Assembly (NCBI RefSeq): GCF_025822605.1
Contig: NZ_JACKTY010000028.1
Location: 62,555 to 126,554, forward strand
DNA from: Mycolicibacterium komossense
GTDB taxonomy: Bacteria; Actinomycetota; Actinomycetes; Mycobacteriales; Mycobacteriaceae
Reading direction: 5' to 3'
Length of the DNA: 64,000 bases
The notes beneath the pieces were generated by a model that searched no databases, was not told where the DNA came from, and saw only the letters and a program-made list of their open reading frames with translations. Positions 17,555 through 25,402 of this stretch are shown here, one piece after another (position 1 is the stretch's first letter; the number at the start of each line of letters is the position of its first letter). A program made the translations under genes and the position numbers.

Positions 17555-18364
17555 TCACCCGTTGTCCCGCCATGTGAGCACCTGCTTGAGAGAAGTGAGG
17601 TCGTAGCCGTCATCGGCGGTGAGCTCGGTCTGGAACAACGTCACCCCTGCCTCGCGGAAGGCATCGGCGCTCTCGGCGTTCACCCAGAGCGTCGAGTGTT
17701 CGATGTCGGACCCGTTGCGGCCGAACGTCGCTGCCAGCTCATCGACGCGGTCGCTGGACTTGCGGAAGGCGTCGAGGTCCTGGAACGCGTGCCAGATATC
17801 GGCATGCCTGGCAACGGCGGGCAGCGAGCGCTTGGGCCCCGTGCCGCCGATGAGGATCGGTAGCTTACGCACGGGTGGCGGAACCAGTGCAGCGAGGCGG
17901 TTCTCGATGCGGATCAGGCTCTCGTCGAACAAGTCGAAGCGGGAGCCGAAGGTTCCGAAGTCGTAACCGTAAGTGGTGTAGTCCTTTTCGTACCACCCAG
18001 CGCCGAGGCCGAGGATGAGCCGGCCGCCGCTGATGTGGTCGACGGTGCGAGCCATGTCAGCGAGCAGATCCGCGTTGCGGTATCCGACGCCGGTGACGAG
18101 GAGCCCGATCTCGGCGTGTGAGGTGATCTCGCCCCACGACGCAAGCGCGGTCCACCCCTCGAAGTTGGCGACGTCGGGCTGCTCGTCGAACATGACGGGC
18201 TTGCCGTCGACGATGCCCTTCATCGCTGGGCGATGGAAGTGGTCGTAGCCGAAGATCACGTCGACGCCGAGGTCGTCGGCGGCCAGGACCGCGTCGCGCC
18301 AGGTGCGGTAGTCGGGCGTGCCGCCGGGCTGGATCTGCACTGCGACGCGGACGGGACGGGTCAT
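17555..18364 (-). CDS. LLM-class F420-dependent oxidoreductase, mycobacterial type
   Basis: This 269-residue TIM-barrel oxidoreductase is of the kind that uses coenzyme F420 or FMN in mycobacteria. Motifs are VAVQIQPGGTPDYRTWRDAV, a central EIGLLVTGVGYRNADLLADMARTVDHISGGRLILGLGAGW and LPILIGGTGPKRSLPAVARHAD. ATG 18364 follows AAGGAGC; the longer frame upstream lacks a better signal. The substrate is unknown. Confidence 0.87.
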   Translation of the reverse strand: MTRPVRVAVQIQPGGTPDYRTWRDAVLAADDLGVDVIFGYDHFHRPAMKGIVDGKPVMFDEQPDVANFEGWTALASWGEITSHAEIGLLVTGVGYRNADLLADMARTVDHISGGRLILGLGAGWYEKDYTTYGYDFGTFGSRFDLFDESLIRIENRLAALVPPPVRKLPILIGGTGPKRSLPAVARHADIWHAFQDLDAFRKSSDRVDELAATFGRNGSDIEHSTLWVNAESADAFREAGVTLFQTELTADDGYDLTSLKQVLTWRDNG

Positions 18365-18700
18365 GGATGCTCCTTGATTGAAGAAGGGTCGACTCATGAC
18401 CCAAGCCCATCGGGTGCGGGGTTTATTCCGGATCGCGACGCCTACTTTGGTAGAGGGCTCGCCCGTCGAGTGAACGCCCCAGGCCATTGGTGGCGGCGCT
18501 CGCCGCCCCCGTCAATTGGCTAGCGGACAAGAGGGCCCCTGGCAGTACCTGTATTACGGGGATCTCCCCGGCCTCGGGAATGCGGCATAACTTGCTACGA
18601 GAGGTTCCCGTCAGCCTTATTGCCGATCGGCTCATTCAGCAGGACCGAAGACGCAACGGTAACGACCGACGGTCACGTCGACCAACGAGAAAGGCGACAC
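18365..18700. other. 336-bp divergent intergenic region
   Basis: It contains the promoters of the LLM oxidoreductase (minus) and the SDR (plus). GGGTCATG (18358-18365, over the LLM start codon) and CATGACCC (18395-18402) form a perfect 8-base inverted repeat. This could be an operator or could fold over the LLM ribosome-binding site. No gene was seen. Confidence 0.4.
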
Positions 18701-19495
18701 GTGGCAAACAGCCAATTCACTACGCAGGCAGAACTTTTCGATCTCGGCGGTAAGCGCGGCCTGGTCACCGGTGGTACCAGGGGTATTGGAATGATGATCA
18801 CACGCGGGCTTCTTCAGGCGGGCGCCCGCGTGATCATCAGCTCACGCAACGCAGAAGCCTGCGCTCAGGCGCAGGAACAGCTGTCTGAATTCGGCGACGT
18901 GTGGGCGGTCCCCGCCGATCTGTCCCGACGCGAGGAGTGTGAGCGCCTCGCCCAGCTCGTCACGGCCGACTCCGGGAGTCTGGACATCCTCGTCAACAAT
19001 GCCGGTGCAATGTGGGACGAACCGTTGGAGACGTTCCCGGACGCAGCCTGGGACACGGTCATCGATCTCAACCTGAAGTCGCCGTTTTGGCTGGCGCAGG
19101 CGCTGCTGCCAGCACTTCGCAGCGCTGGCACCGCCGACGATCCCGCGCGGATCATCAACATCGGCAGCATCGCCGCCATCCACATCCCCAACCGGCCCAA
19201 CTACTCGTACTCCAGCAGCAAGGCCGCGCTGCATCAACTCACCCGAGTGCTCGCCAAGGAGCTGGGACCGCAGCACATCACGGTGAACGCGGTGGCGCCG
19301 GGACCGTTCCCGTCGACGATGATGGCGGCAACCCTCGACGAGTTCGGCGAGGCGATCGCGGCGTCGGCCCCGCTGCGCCGGATTGGCCGCGACGACGACA
19401 TGGCGGGTGTCGCCGTGTTCCTCGCCAGCCGCGCAGGCGCTTACCTAACGGGCACCATCATCCCCGTCGACGGAGGGATCGCCACGACCGCGTGA
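18701..19495 (+). CDS. SDR-family NAD(P)-dependent oxidoreductase
   Basis: This 264-residue classical short-chain dehydrogenase carries the cofactor motif TGGTRGIG, the structural NNAG, a serine in INIGSIAAI and the catalytic YSYSSSK, so the active site is complete. The C-terminal PVDGG is also typical. The likely start is GTG 18701, about 10 bases after AAGG, because homology begins only at residue 15 or so. It is followed by an Xre-type regulator. The substrate is unknown. Confidence 0.87.
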   Translation: MANSQFTTQAELFDLGGKRGLVTGGTRGIGMMITRGLLQAGARVIISSRNAEACAQAQEQLSEFGDVWAVPADLSRREECERLAQLVTADSGSLDILVNNAGAMWDEPLETFPDAAWDTVIDLNLKSPFWLAQALLPALRSAGTADDPARIINIGSIAAIHIPNRPNYSYSSSKAALHQLTRVLAKELGPQHITVNAVAPGPFPSTMMAATLDEFGEAIAASAPLRRIGRDDDMAGVAVFLASRAGAYLTGTIIPVDGGIATTA

Positions 19496-19553
19496 GGCTT
19501 CAGGGTATTGGCGGTACCTCCCTTCGCTTGCGGTGCGGGCCTACGGTGAGTGG

Positions 19554-20447
19554 ATGGACGCCACGCTTGGTCTGCGCACCGAGATTCGAGAGTTTCTGAG
19601 GTCGCGTCGCGCCCGCATCGGGCCTGAGATGGCTGGCCTGCCCGCCTACGGTGGCAAACGCCGGGTAGAGGGTCTGCGCCGAGAGGAGGTAGCGCTACTC
19701 GCTGGGGTCTCGGTCGAGTATTACGTGCGCATCGAGCGTGGCGGCCTGGCTGGCACATCGGCCGGCGTGCTCGACGCGCTAGCCACGGCTCTTCAGCTCG
19801 ACGAAGCGGAGCGCGATCACCTGTTCCATCTCGCACGCCAGTCCAGGGCGCCTGGCGGTCGGCGGCACTGCAAATCTCCCGCGACGGTGCGCCCCGCGCT
19901 GCAGGAGGTGCTCGACGCCATTACCGGTGCGCCGGCGTTGATCCGCAATGGGCGCCTCGACGTGCTGGCCATGAATCAACCCGGGCGCGCGCTGTATTCA
20001 CCGGTACTGGCCGACCCTCGACGGCCCGCCAACACGGCGCGGTTCGTGTACTTGCATCCCAGCGAGGCCGAGACGTTCTTCGTCGACTACGACCAAGCGG
20101 CGCGAAATGCGGCCGCGATGTTGCGTATGGAAGTGGGTAATAATCCCCACGACGAGGAACTCATCGCCTTGGTGGGCGAATTATCCAGTGGCAGTGAGCT
20201 ATTCCGGCAGCATTGGGCATCTCGGAACGTGCGGCTGAAGGGACACGGGAGCAAGCGGGTGAACCACCCGGTGGTGGGCCTGCTCGACTTGAACTTCGAG
20301 TCCATGGATCTGCCCACCGAATCTGGCCTGCAGTTGAATGTGTACACCGCAACTGCGGGAGGAGCGGCCGCCGACAATCTGGCCCTACTGGCGTCGTGGG
20401 CCCACCAAGAGGCGTTGTCGACCGAGGTGTATGCCCCCAGCAGATAA
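19554..20447 (+). CDS. Helix-turn-helix regulator, Xre family with MmyB-like ligand domain
   Basis: This 297-residue regulator has an N-terminal Xre helix-turn-helix (about 8-80) containing GGKRRVEGLRREEVALLAGVSVEYYVRIERG. The C-terminal domain (about 100-270) contains LDVLAMNQPGRALYSPV and a late LDLNFESMDLP. This layout is common in actinobacteria, where such regulators often control an adjacent SDR. The gene lies 58 bp after the SDR on the same strand. ATG 19554 is chosen over GTG/ATG codons further upstream by fit to the family. Confidence 0.88.
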   Translation: MDATLGLRTEIREFLRSRRARIGPEMAGLPAYGGKRRVEGLRREEVALLAGVSVEYYVRIERGGLAGTSAGVLDALATALQLDEAERDHLFHLARQSRAPGGRRHCKSPATVRPALQEVLDAITGAPALIRNGRLDVLAMNQPGRALYSPVLADPRRPANTARFVYLHPSEAETFFVDYDQAARNAAAMLRMEVGNNPHDEELIALVGELSSGSELFRQHWASRNVRLKGHGSKRVNHPVVGLLDLNFESMDLPTESGLQLNVYTATAGGAAADNLALLASWAHQEALSTEVYAPSR

Positions 20448-20511
20448 CCGGCCGGACGAGCGATTCAGCCGAAATTTGACCCACACCACAGGAAGACGCG
20501 AGAGTGAGCCC

Positions 20512-21114
20512 ATGAGGACGATCGGGTACCGCCACATGGGAGTCGTCGGCCTGGCCGTCATCGCATTGATCACCTTGGGCTGCAGCAATGGCAAGAGCGC
20601 CGACCCGTCGACGCCGCCGCAAGTCGGGTTGATCGCCACCTCCGAGACCGAAGCCCCACCAACCGAAGTGAAGCTCATCGGGGAGAGAGACGTCGAGGTG
20701 ACGCTGACCGGTCCGATTGCGGCCAAGTACGCGTCGGCAACCGAGATCCAGCGGCAAGCTCTTGGCAAACCACTGACGGGTGACCGCAATGCGGGTGCCC
20801 GGGAGAGCGGTGTGGTCTTCCAGCAGTTCCAGGGTGGCGTGATCACTGCCAAGAACGATGACGCGGGCACGCCTGGATACATCACCTGGGGCAAGATCCG
20901 TGAGGCCTGGAATGTCCAGCGCGACCCAGAGGGCGTGCCTGCGGTCACCGGCGATAACGGCTCGATGGGTCCGTTGGGCGCGCCCACCAGCGACGAGAGC
21001 GCCGTCGGCGATCTCCTCGTTACGACCTTCGAACACGGCAAGATCGAGTACGACCCCAAGACGGACCAGGTCGAGGTCACGGTCAACGGCACGGTCGTAC
21101 CTTCCGGGCTGTGA
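20512..21114 (+). CDS. LGFP-repeat lipoprotein
   Basis: This 200-residue exported lipoprotein has the hydrophobic leader VVGLAVIALITLGCSN, with Cys23 of TLGC as the lipidation site. The mature part has LGFP-type repeats, short modules of about 50 residues found in actinobacterial cell-envelope proteins. Visible examples run from KYASATEIQRQALGKPLTG to VVFQQFQGGVIT, and from IREAWNVQ through LGAPTSDE to TTFEHGKIEYDP. It probably sits at the cell-wall side of the membrane. The specific role is unknown. Confidence 0.85.
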   Translation: MRTIGYRHMGVVGLAVIALITLGCSNGKSADPSTPPQVGLIATSETEAPPTEVKLIGERDVEVTLTGPIAAKYASATEIQRQALGKPLTGDRNAGARESGVVFQQFQGGVITAKNDDAGTPGYITWGKIREAWNVQRDPEGVPAVTGDNGSMGPLGAPTSDESAVGDLLVTTFEHGKIEYDPKTDQVEVTVNGTVVPSGL

Positions 21115-21231
21115 TGACCGGGCCGCCGGTCTACCGGCAACCGCTGTCGGCCATGCAGCATGGCGGAAGTCGCTACGGCACTGGGTAAGTCAAGATCAGC
21201 TAAACCGGGGGACCACTTGGTGTCGACGGAC

Positions 21232-22929
21232 TCATTCCAGGATCGCCCGCGCAGCGCGCTCCGCGATCAGCATGACCGGGGCGTTGGTGTTACCCGACGT
21301 GATGGTCGGCATCGCCGACGCATCCACCACTCGAAGGCCGGCGACGCGGTACACGCGACAGTCGGTGTCGAGCACCGTGGCGGTCGAGCGCGGCAGACCG
21401 CGTGCGTCGAAGGCTCCCATCGCACAGGTGCCCACCGGATGAAAGATGGTTGTACCGAGCTCACCAGCCGCCTGCTGGAGGTCTTCGTCGCTCACCAGTT
21501 GCGCTCCGGGAAGCAACTCTTCTGGGCAGTAGCGGGCCAGGGACGGCGCCGCCATGATCTGCCGGGTCATCCTCAAGCCCCGCACGGCGGCGTGACGATC
21601 GGCGTCAGTGGACAGGTAGTTGCAGGAGATCTTTGGATAGGTCAGCGGATCTGCGCTGGCCATGCGCACATGGCCACGCGACGTGGGTCGCAGATTGCAG
21701 ACCGAGGGAGTGATCGCGCCGAAAGGATGGAGCGGTTCGCCGAACTTGGGCAAGGACAAGGGCTGCACATGCCACTCCAAGTCGGGGCTGGCCAACGCGG
21801 GATCGCTTGTGGCGAAAGCTCCCAGCGTGGAGGGCGGCATGGTCATGGGTCCTGAACGCAGCAACAGGTACTGAAGTCCCATGCCTGCGCGGGTGATCCA
21901 ATTGCGGTACAGCGTGTTGACGGTTCGGGCGCCCCGCACCCGGTACACCGTTCGCAGCTGCAGGTGGTCCTGGAGGTTTTCACCCACTCCCGGCAGGTCG
22001 ACGGCTACCGGGACCTGATGCTGGGCGAGCAGCCCGGCCGGGCCGAGGCCTGATGCCTGCATGAGATGCGGCGATCCAATAGCTCCGGCGCTCAGGATCA
22101 CCTCGCGGTGGGCCTGGACGTCGATGATCTGCCCGTCTTTGAGTAGCCGCACACCGGTGGCACGGCGCGCAGCTGTCATCCAGGCACCGCGACGCTGATG
22201 GTCATGGACCTGGTCGTCCATCAGCAGCTCCAAGGCCTGGGTGTGGGTGTAGACGGTGAGATTCGGGCGGTGGGCGACGGGATGCAGGAAGGCATCGGCC
22301 ATCGACCAGCGACGGCCACGCCGTTGATTGACGTGAAAGTACGCACTGCCGGCGTTGTCCCCCCGGTTGAACTCGCCGATCGGGGCAATGCCCACCTGGG
22401 CAGCGGCGGCTTGCCAGGCGTCCAAGATCTTCCAGCGCACCCGCGGGGGTTCGACGGGGATTTCGCCGCCGGCGCCGTGCCACTCGTCGGCGCCGGTGAA
22501 GTAGTCTTCCAATTCCTTGTAGATCGACAGTGTCTCGCCAGCATCGTCCCGGTCACCCCACCGCCAGCGATCGTCACCGGTGGCCTGCGCCCATAGGTCG
22601 AAATCGCTGGCTTGTCCGCGCATATGGATCATGGCGTTGATCGACGAGCTGCCGCCGATCACACGGCCGCGCGCGTAATGAATGCTGCGGTCGGCCAGAC
22701 CTGGGTCAGCTTCGGTCGTGAAGCACCAGTCGGTGCGGGGGTTGGCGATGGTGTAGAGGTAGCCCACCGGAACTTTGATCCAGAACCAGTTGTCTTTGCC
22801 GCCGGCCTCAACCAAGAGCACGCGATGATCAGGGTTTGCGCTGAGACGGTTGGCGAGCAGGCAGCCCGCACTGCCTGCTCCGACGATGATGAAGTCGAAT
22901 TCGGCGTCGAAGTCGGGGGAGGGGCTCAT
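21232..22929 (-). CDS. GMC-family FAD oxidoreductase (choline dehydrogenase-like)
   Basis: This 565-residue flavoprotein oxidises an alcohol group. The FAD-binding motif FIIVGAGSAGCLLANRLS is at the N-terminus. GMC signature 1 (RGRVIGGSSSINAMIHMRGQ) and signature 2 (EVILSAGAIGSPHLMQASG) are intact, and the C-terminal FHPVGTCAMG and VDASAMPTITSGNTNAPVMLIAE are standard. ATG 22929 is preferred to an in-frame GTG nine bases upstream. It lies downstream of a TetR regulator on the same strand, probably its target. The substrate is unknown. Confidence 0.9.
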   Translation of the reverse strand: MSPSPDFDAEFDFIIVGAGSAGCLLANRLSANPDHRVLLVEAGGKDNWFWIKVPVGYLYTIANPRTDWCFTTEADPGLADRSIHYARGRVIGGSSSINAMIHMRGQASDFDLWAQATGDDRWRWGDRDDAGETLSIYKELEDYFTGADEWHGAGGEIPVEPPRVRWKILDAWQAAAAQVGIAPIGEFNRGDNAGSAYFHVNQRRGRRWSMADAFLHPVAHRPNLTVYTHTQALELLMDDQVHDHQRRGAWMTAARRATGVRLLKDGQIIDVQAHREVILSAGAIGSPHLMQASGLGPAGLLAQHQVPVAVDLPGVGENLQDHLQLRTVYRVRGARTVNTLYRNWITRAGMGLQYLLLRSGPMTMPPSTLGAFATSDPALASPDLEWHVQPLSLPKFGEPLHPFGAITPSVCNLRPTSRGHVRMASADPLTYPKISCNYLSTDADRHAAVRGLRMTRQIMAAPSLARYCPEELLPGAQLVSDEDLQQAAGELGTTIFHPVGTCAMGAFDARGLPRSTATVLDTDCRVYRVAGLRVVDASAMPTITSGNTNAPVMLIAERAARAILE

Positions 22930-23074
22930 TTCCGGCACCGGGGGAGACTAAAGCTTCGTGGCAGGTAGTTGTCGCGAAACTGGACGCGTGATCGGACAAG
23001 CTCACGATCAAGCTCACGATGGGTGCCCGATCCAGTGGTGCAGAACCTGACAAGCCCCATTCTGCGCCCCATCG

Positions 23075-23623
23075 TCATGACGCGGCGGTCCCCAGGATCG
23101 CGTCCACCGCCGTGTAGAGCGTGTCGGTCTCGGATTGCAGGACCGAATCACCGTAGGGGAGTGCACGTTCCATCGCCAGTCCGTTGAGCACGGTGAGCAG
23201 GAATCGTACGTCTTTGGCGCGATCCCTCTGGGGAACAGCGCCTTCGTCGTCGAGGGCGTTCAGCCAGTGCGTTATCCGTCCTGCGGACGCCCGTTCGTAA
23301 CTGAGGTACGCCGTGTGAACCTGTTCGCTCGGGTCGGGTGCGATGAATGCCGCGAATGCCGCCTTGAACGCTCTTCGAGCGTCTTCGCCAACCCCGGCGG
23401 GGGCAAGCATCTGCCGCAGACAATTGACCAACCGGTCTCGGGCGGGCAGGGACCGATCCCGGAGCGGGTCGTTCGGCATGAAGTGCTGGTAGATCCTCCT
23501 CAGCACCTCGTCCTGTAGGGCTCGTTGAGTCGGGAAGTGGAACCGGAGCGACCCCGTGCTCACGCCGGCGCGTGCCGCGACTGCGCGGACACTGATTGTC
23601 GCCGTGACGTCGTCAGCAATCAT
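23075..23623 (-). CDS. TetR-family transcriptional regulator
   Basis: The 182 residues from ATG 23623 start inside the DNA-binding domain (ISVRAVAARAGVSTGSLRFHFP). In frame upstream the sequence continues as ETREKILKAAAE, the usual first helix of TetR proteins. It is preceded by an ATA codon (23662-23660) with GAGAGG seven bases before it. The true start is therefore probably ATA, or an ATG mutated to ATA, giving about 195 residues. The promoter region carries two TetR-like palindromes. It is divergent from the SpoIIM-like gene and upstream of the GMC oxidoreductase. Confidence 0.83.
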   Translation of the reverse strand: MIADDVTATISVRAVAARAGVSTGSLRFHFPTQRALQDEVLRRIYQHFMPNDPLRDRSLPARDRLVNCLRQMLAPAGVGEDARRAFKAAFAAFIAPDPSEQVHTAYLSYERASAGRITHWLNALDDEGAVPQRDRAKDVRFLLTVLNGLAMERALPYGDSVLQSETDTLYTAVDAILGTAAS

Positions 23624-23707
23624 CTCTGCCGCCGCTTTGAGAATCTTCTCTCGCGTTTCTATGGCGGTTCCCTCTCGTCAAGGCGTGCGATCGTGGCCGT
23701 ACGGCTG

Positions 23708-23726
23708 ACTAATACGGTGTGTTAGT
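23708..23726. promoter_or_regulatory. TetR operator-like palindrome, site 1
   Basis: ACTAATAC-GGT-GTGTTAGT has 7 of 8 arm bases symmetric. It lies between the divergent TetR and SpoIIM-like genes. Confidence 0.6.
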
Positions 23727-23732
23727 TTGAAC

Positions 23733-23751
23733 GCTAGCACGGTGTGTTGGT
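23733..23751. promoter_or_regulatory. TetR operator-like palindrome, site 2
   Basis: GCTAGCAC-GGT-GTGTTGGT is a weaker copy of site 1 and shares CAC-GGT-GTGTT. Its centre is 25 bp from that of site 1, which suggests two repressor dimers bound in tandem. Confidence 0.5.
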
Positions 23752-23778
23752 GATGGTAGTCCGGCGCAGGGAGACTGC

Positions 23779-24492
23779 GTGGACGGCAGCGGTGAGTCGA
23801 CCACGAATGCACCTTTCCCACAACCGAATACAGGAGACATGGCATCGCACTCGGAGACAACAGCGGCTCGACTGATGACGTGGGGACCGTTCGGCATCGT
23901 CCGCGCAAACGCCCGAGCTTACGTGTTGATGAACGCGGGCGCCTACGGACTTCTTGTGATCGGCTTCGGTGTCGGAATCATCTTTCCGCATCTCAGCCAA
24001 GCCCAGCACGCACGGTTAACCGACGACGGCACAGCGGATCTCGTCCGGTCGCTGATCAACAGCCCATGGCTCTTCGCGCTGACCATTCTCGCAGTGAACA
24101 CAGTGAAGATGGGTGCGCTGACGATCGTTCTGCCATCGCTGATCGTGCCGTTCTCGGGCATCGCACTATTCGGATACTGGGCATACACGACGGGAGTGAC
24201 GCTCGTCCCCGCCAGTCAGATCGGCTGGGTGGCTCTGATTCCTCACTGCCTCACAGTGATCATCGAATTCCAGGCATACATCCTTTTCCTGTCAGGCGCA
24301 TACCTGCTCGGCAAATGCTGGATGTGGCCGCGAACCGTCGGTATCGAGAATCGCCGGCAAGGCTATCGTCGAGGACTGGGACAGCTCGGTTGGCTTGCCC
24401 TGCCTGCCGCCATCCTGCTCGCCGTCGGTGCGGTGTACGAAGCATTCTCGCTGAGGTACCTCGTACACCCGCTGGCCCAATGGTTGTTGTGA
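23779..24492 (+). CDS. SpoIIM-like integral membrane protein
   Basis: The 237-residue product (217 if it starts at ATG 23839) has about five hydrophobic segments. It shows the stage II sporulation protein M pattern: an N-terminal amphipathic arginine-rich helix, LLVIGFGVGIIFP, FALTILAVNTVKMGALTIVLPS and a late LIPHCLTVIIEFQAYILFLSGAYL. In non-sporulating actinobacteria these proteins have no settled role. GTG 23779 follows GGGAG at good spacing, whereas the AGGAG before ATG 23839 is too close, so the start is uncertain. It is divergent from the TetR gene and probably repressed by it. Confidence 0.75.
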   Translation: MDGSGESTTNAPFPQPNTGDMASHSETTAARLMTWGPFGIVRANARAYVLMNAGAYGLLVIGFGVGIIFPHLSQAQHARLTDDGTADLVRSLINSPWLFALTILAVNTVKMGALTIVLPSLIVPFSGIALFGYWAYTTGVTLVPASQIGWVALIPHCLTVIIEFQAYILFLSGAYLLGKCWMWPRTVGIENRRQGYRRGLGQLGWLALPAAILLAVGAVYEAFSLRYLVHPLAQWLL

Positions 24493-24523
24493 CCCGCCTC
24501 GCTGAACAACTGAACGGAACGCT

Positions 24524-25297
24524 ATGACCATGCCGGCCACCATCACCACCCCGATCTCAGTGGATCTCCTGCGCGGCGCTCGCGAACTCGAGCGGACGCC
24601 GCACGGCCTACTTCCGCATCGGCTGCCGGCGTGGGCCCGAGCGCAATGCGCAGACCCTCAGCGGCGGCAACATTCTGATGAGGGACGCCGCTACCGGCAC
24701 CGAGACACTCCTGCCCGGTGCACCCGGCACGATCCGTTTCACCGACCTCCCCGATCGCCACAAGACAGTCGAAATCTGGCTGCCGCACAATGAAACCGCC
24801 GAACTGATCGCACTTCGGAGCGACCACCCGATGGAAGGCTGCCCGATCACTCGGCCCATCTGGCTGCATCACGGCAGCTCCATCAGCCACGGCTCCAACG
24901 CACTTCACCCCACCGACACCCCATCACTCCGATCATCGTCGTCTCCGCCTTGCGCTGTCCCATCCACGAACACACTCCTGGACCGTTGGCGCCCGATCTC
25001 GCGGGCGGCACAATGTCTTTCGTCGCAACTGGCGATCCCGCGGAGACCGCGGCCGGAAAGCTCACACTCAGCGTCATCCGTGACGAACTCGCGGCCATCG
25101 TCGAACAGCGATCGACCAGCGACCCGAACATCCACTACCTAGACGGATTGACGCTCTACGGCCCGGCTGACTTCGCCGAGTTCCCACTCGCCGACAGACT
25201 GCATCCAGGCCCACAAGCACACCAGCGCATCGGCCGACGCTTTGCAGATGCCATCCGCGAGATGCACCTAGAACGCCCAGACGGTCACCGACAGTGA
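24524..25297 (+). pseudogene. Decayed SGNH/GDSL-type esterase
   Basis: An actinobacterial SGNH-hydrolase family protein is recognisable in three frames. The N-terminus at 24524-24660 reads ISVDLLRGARELERTPHGLL and PHRLPAWARAQ. A second frame at 24678-24930 reads ATGTETLLPGAPGTIRFTDLP, VEIWLPHNETAELIALRSD and the catalytic block WLHHGSSISHGSNA. A third at 24950-25297 reads LAGGTMSFVATGDPAE and ends with the conserved DRLHPGPQAHQRIGRRFA. Internal segments are missing. Frameshifts and deletions make an active product very unlikely. Confidence 0.8.
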
Positions 25298-25402
25298 CGT
25301 GGTGATCAACAAACTCTCGACCGTCAAACCGCGCCTGGAAAGGGCCGACTAACGGCTCAGCAACTCGTGGAGATCCGCCACCGGCTCAACTTCCGGTCGG
25401 GC

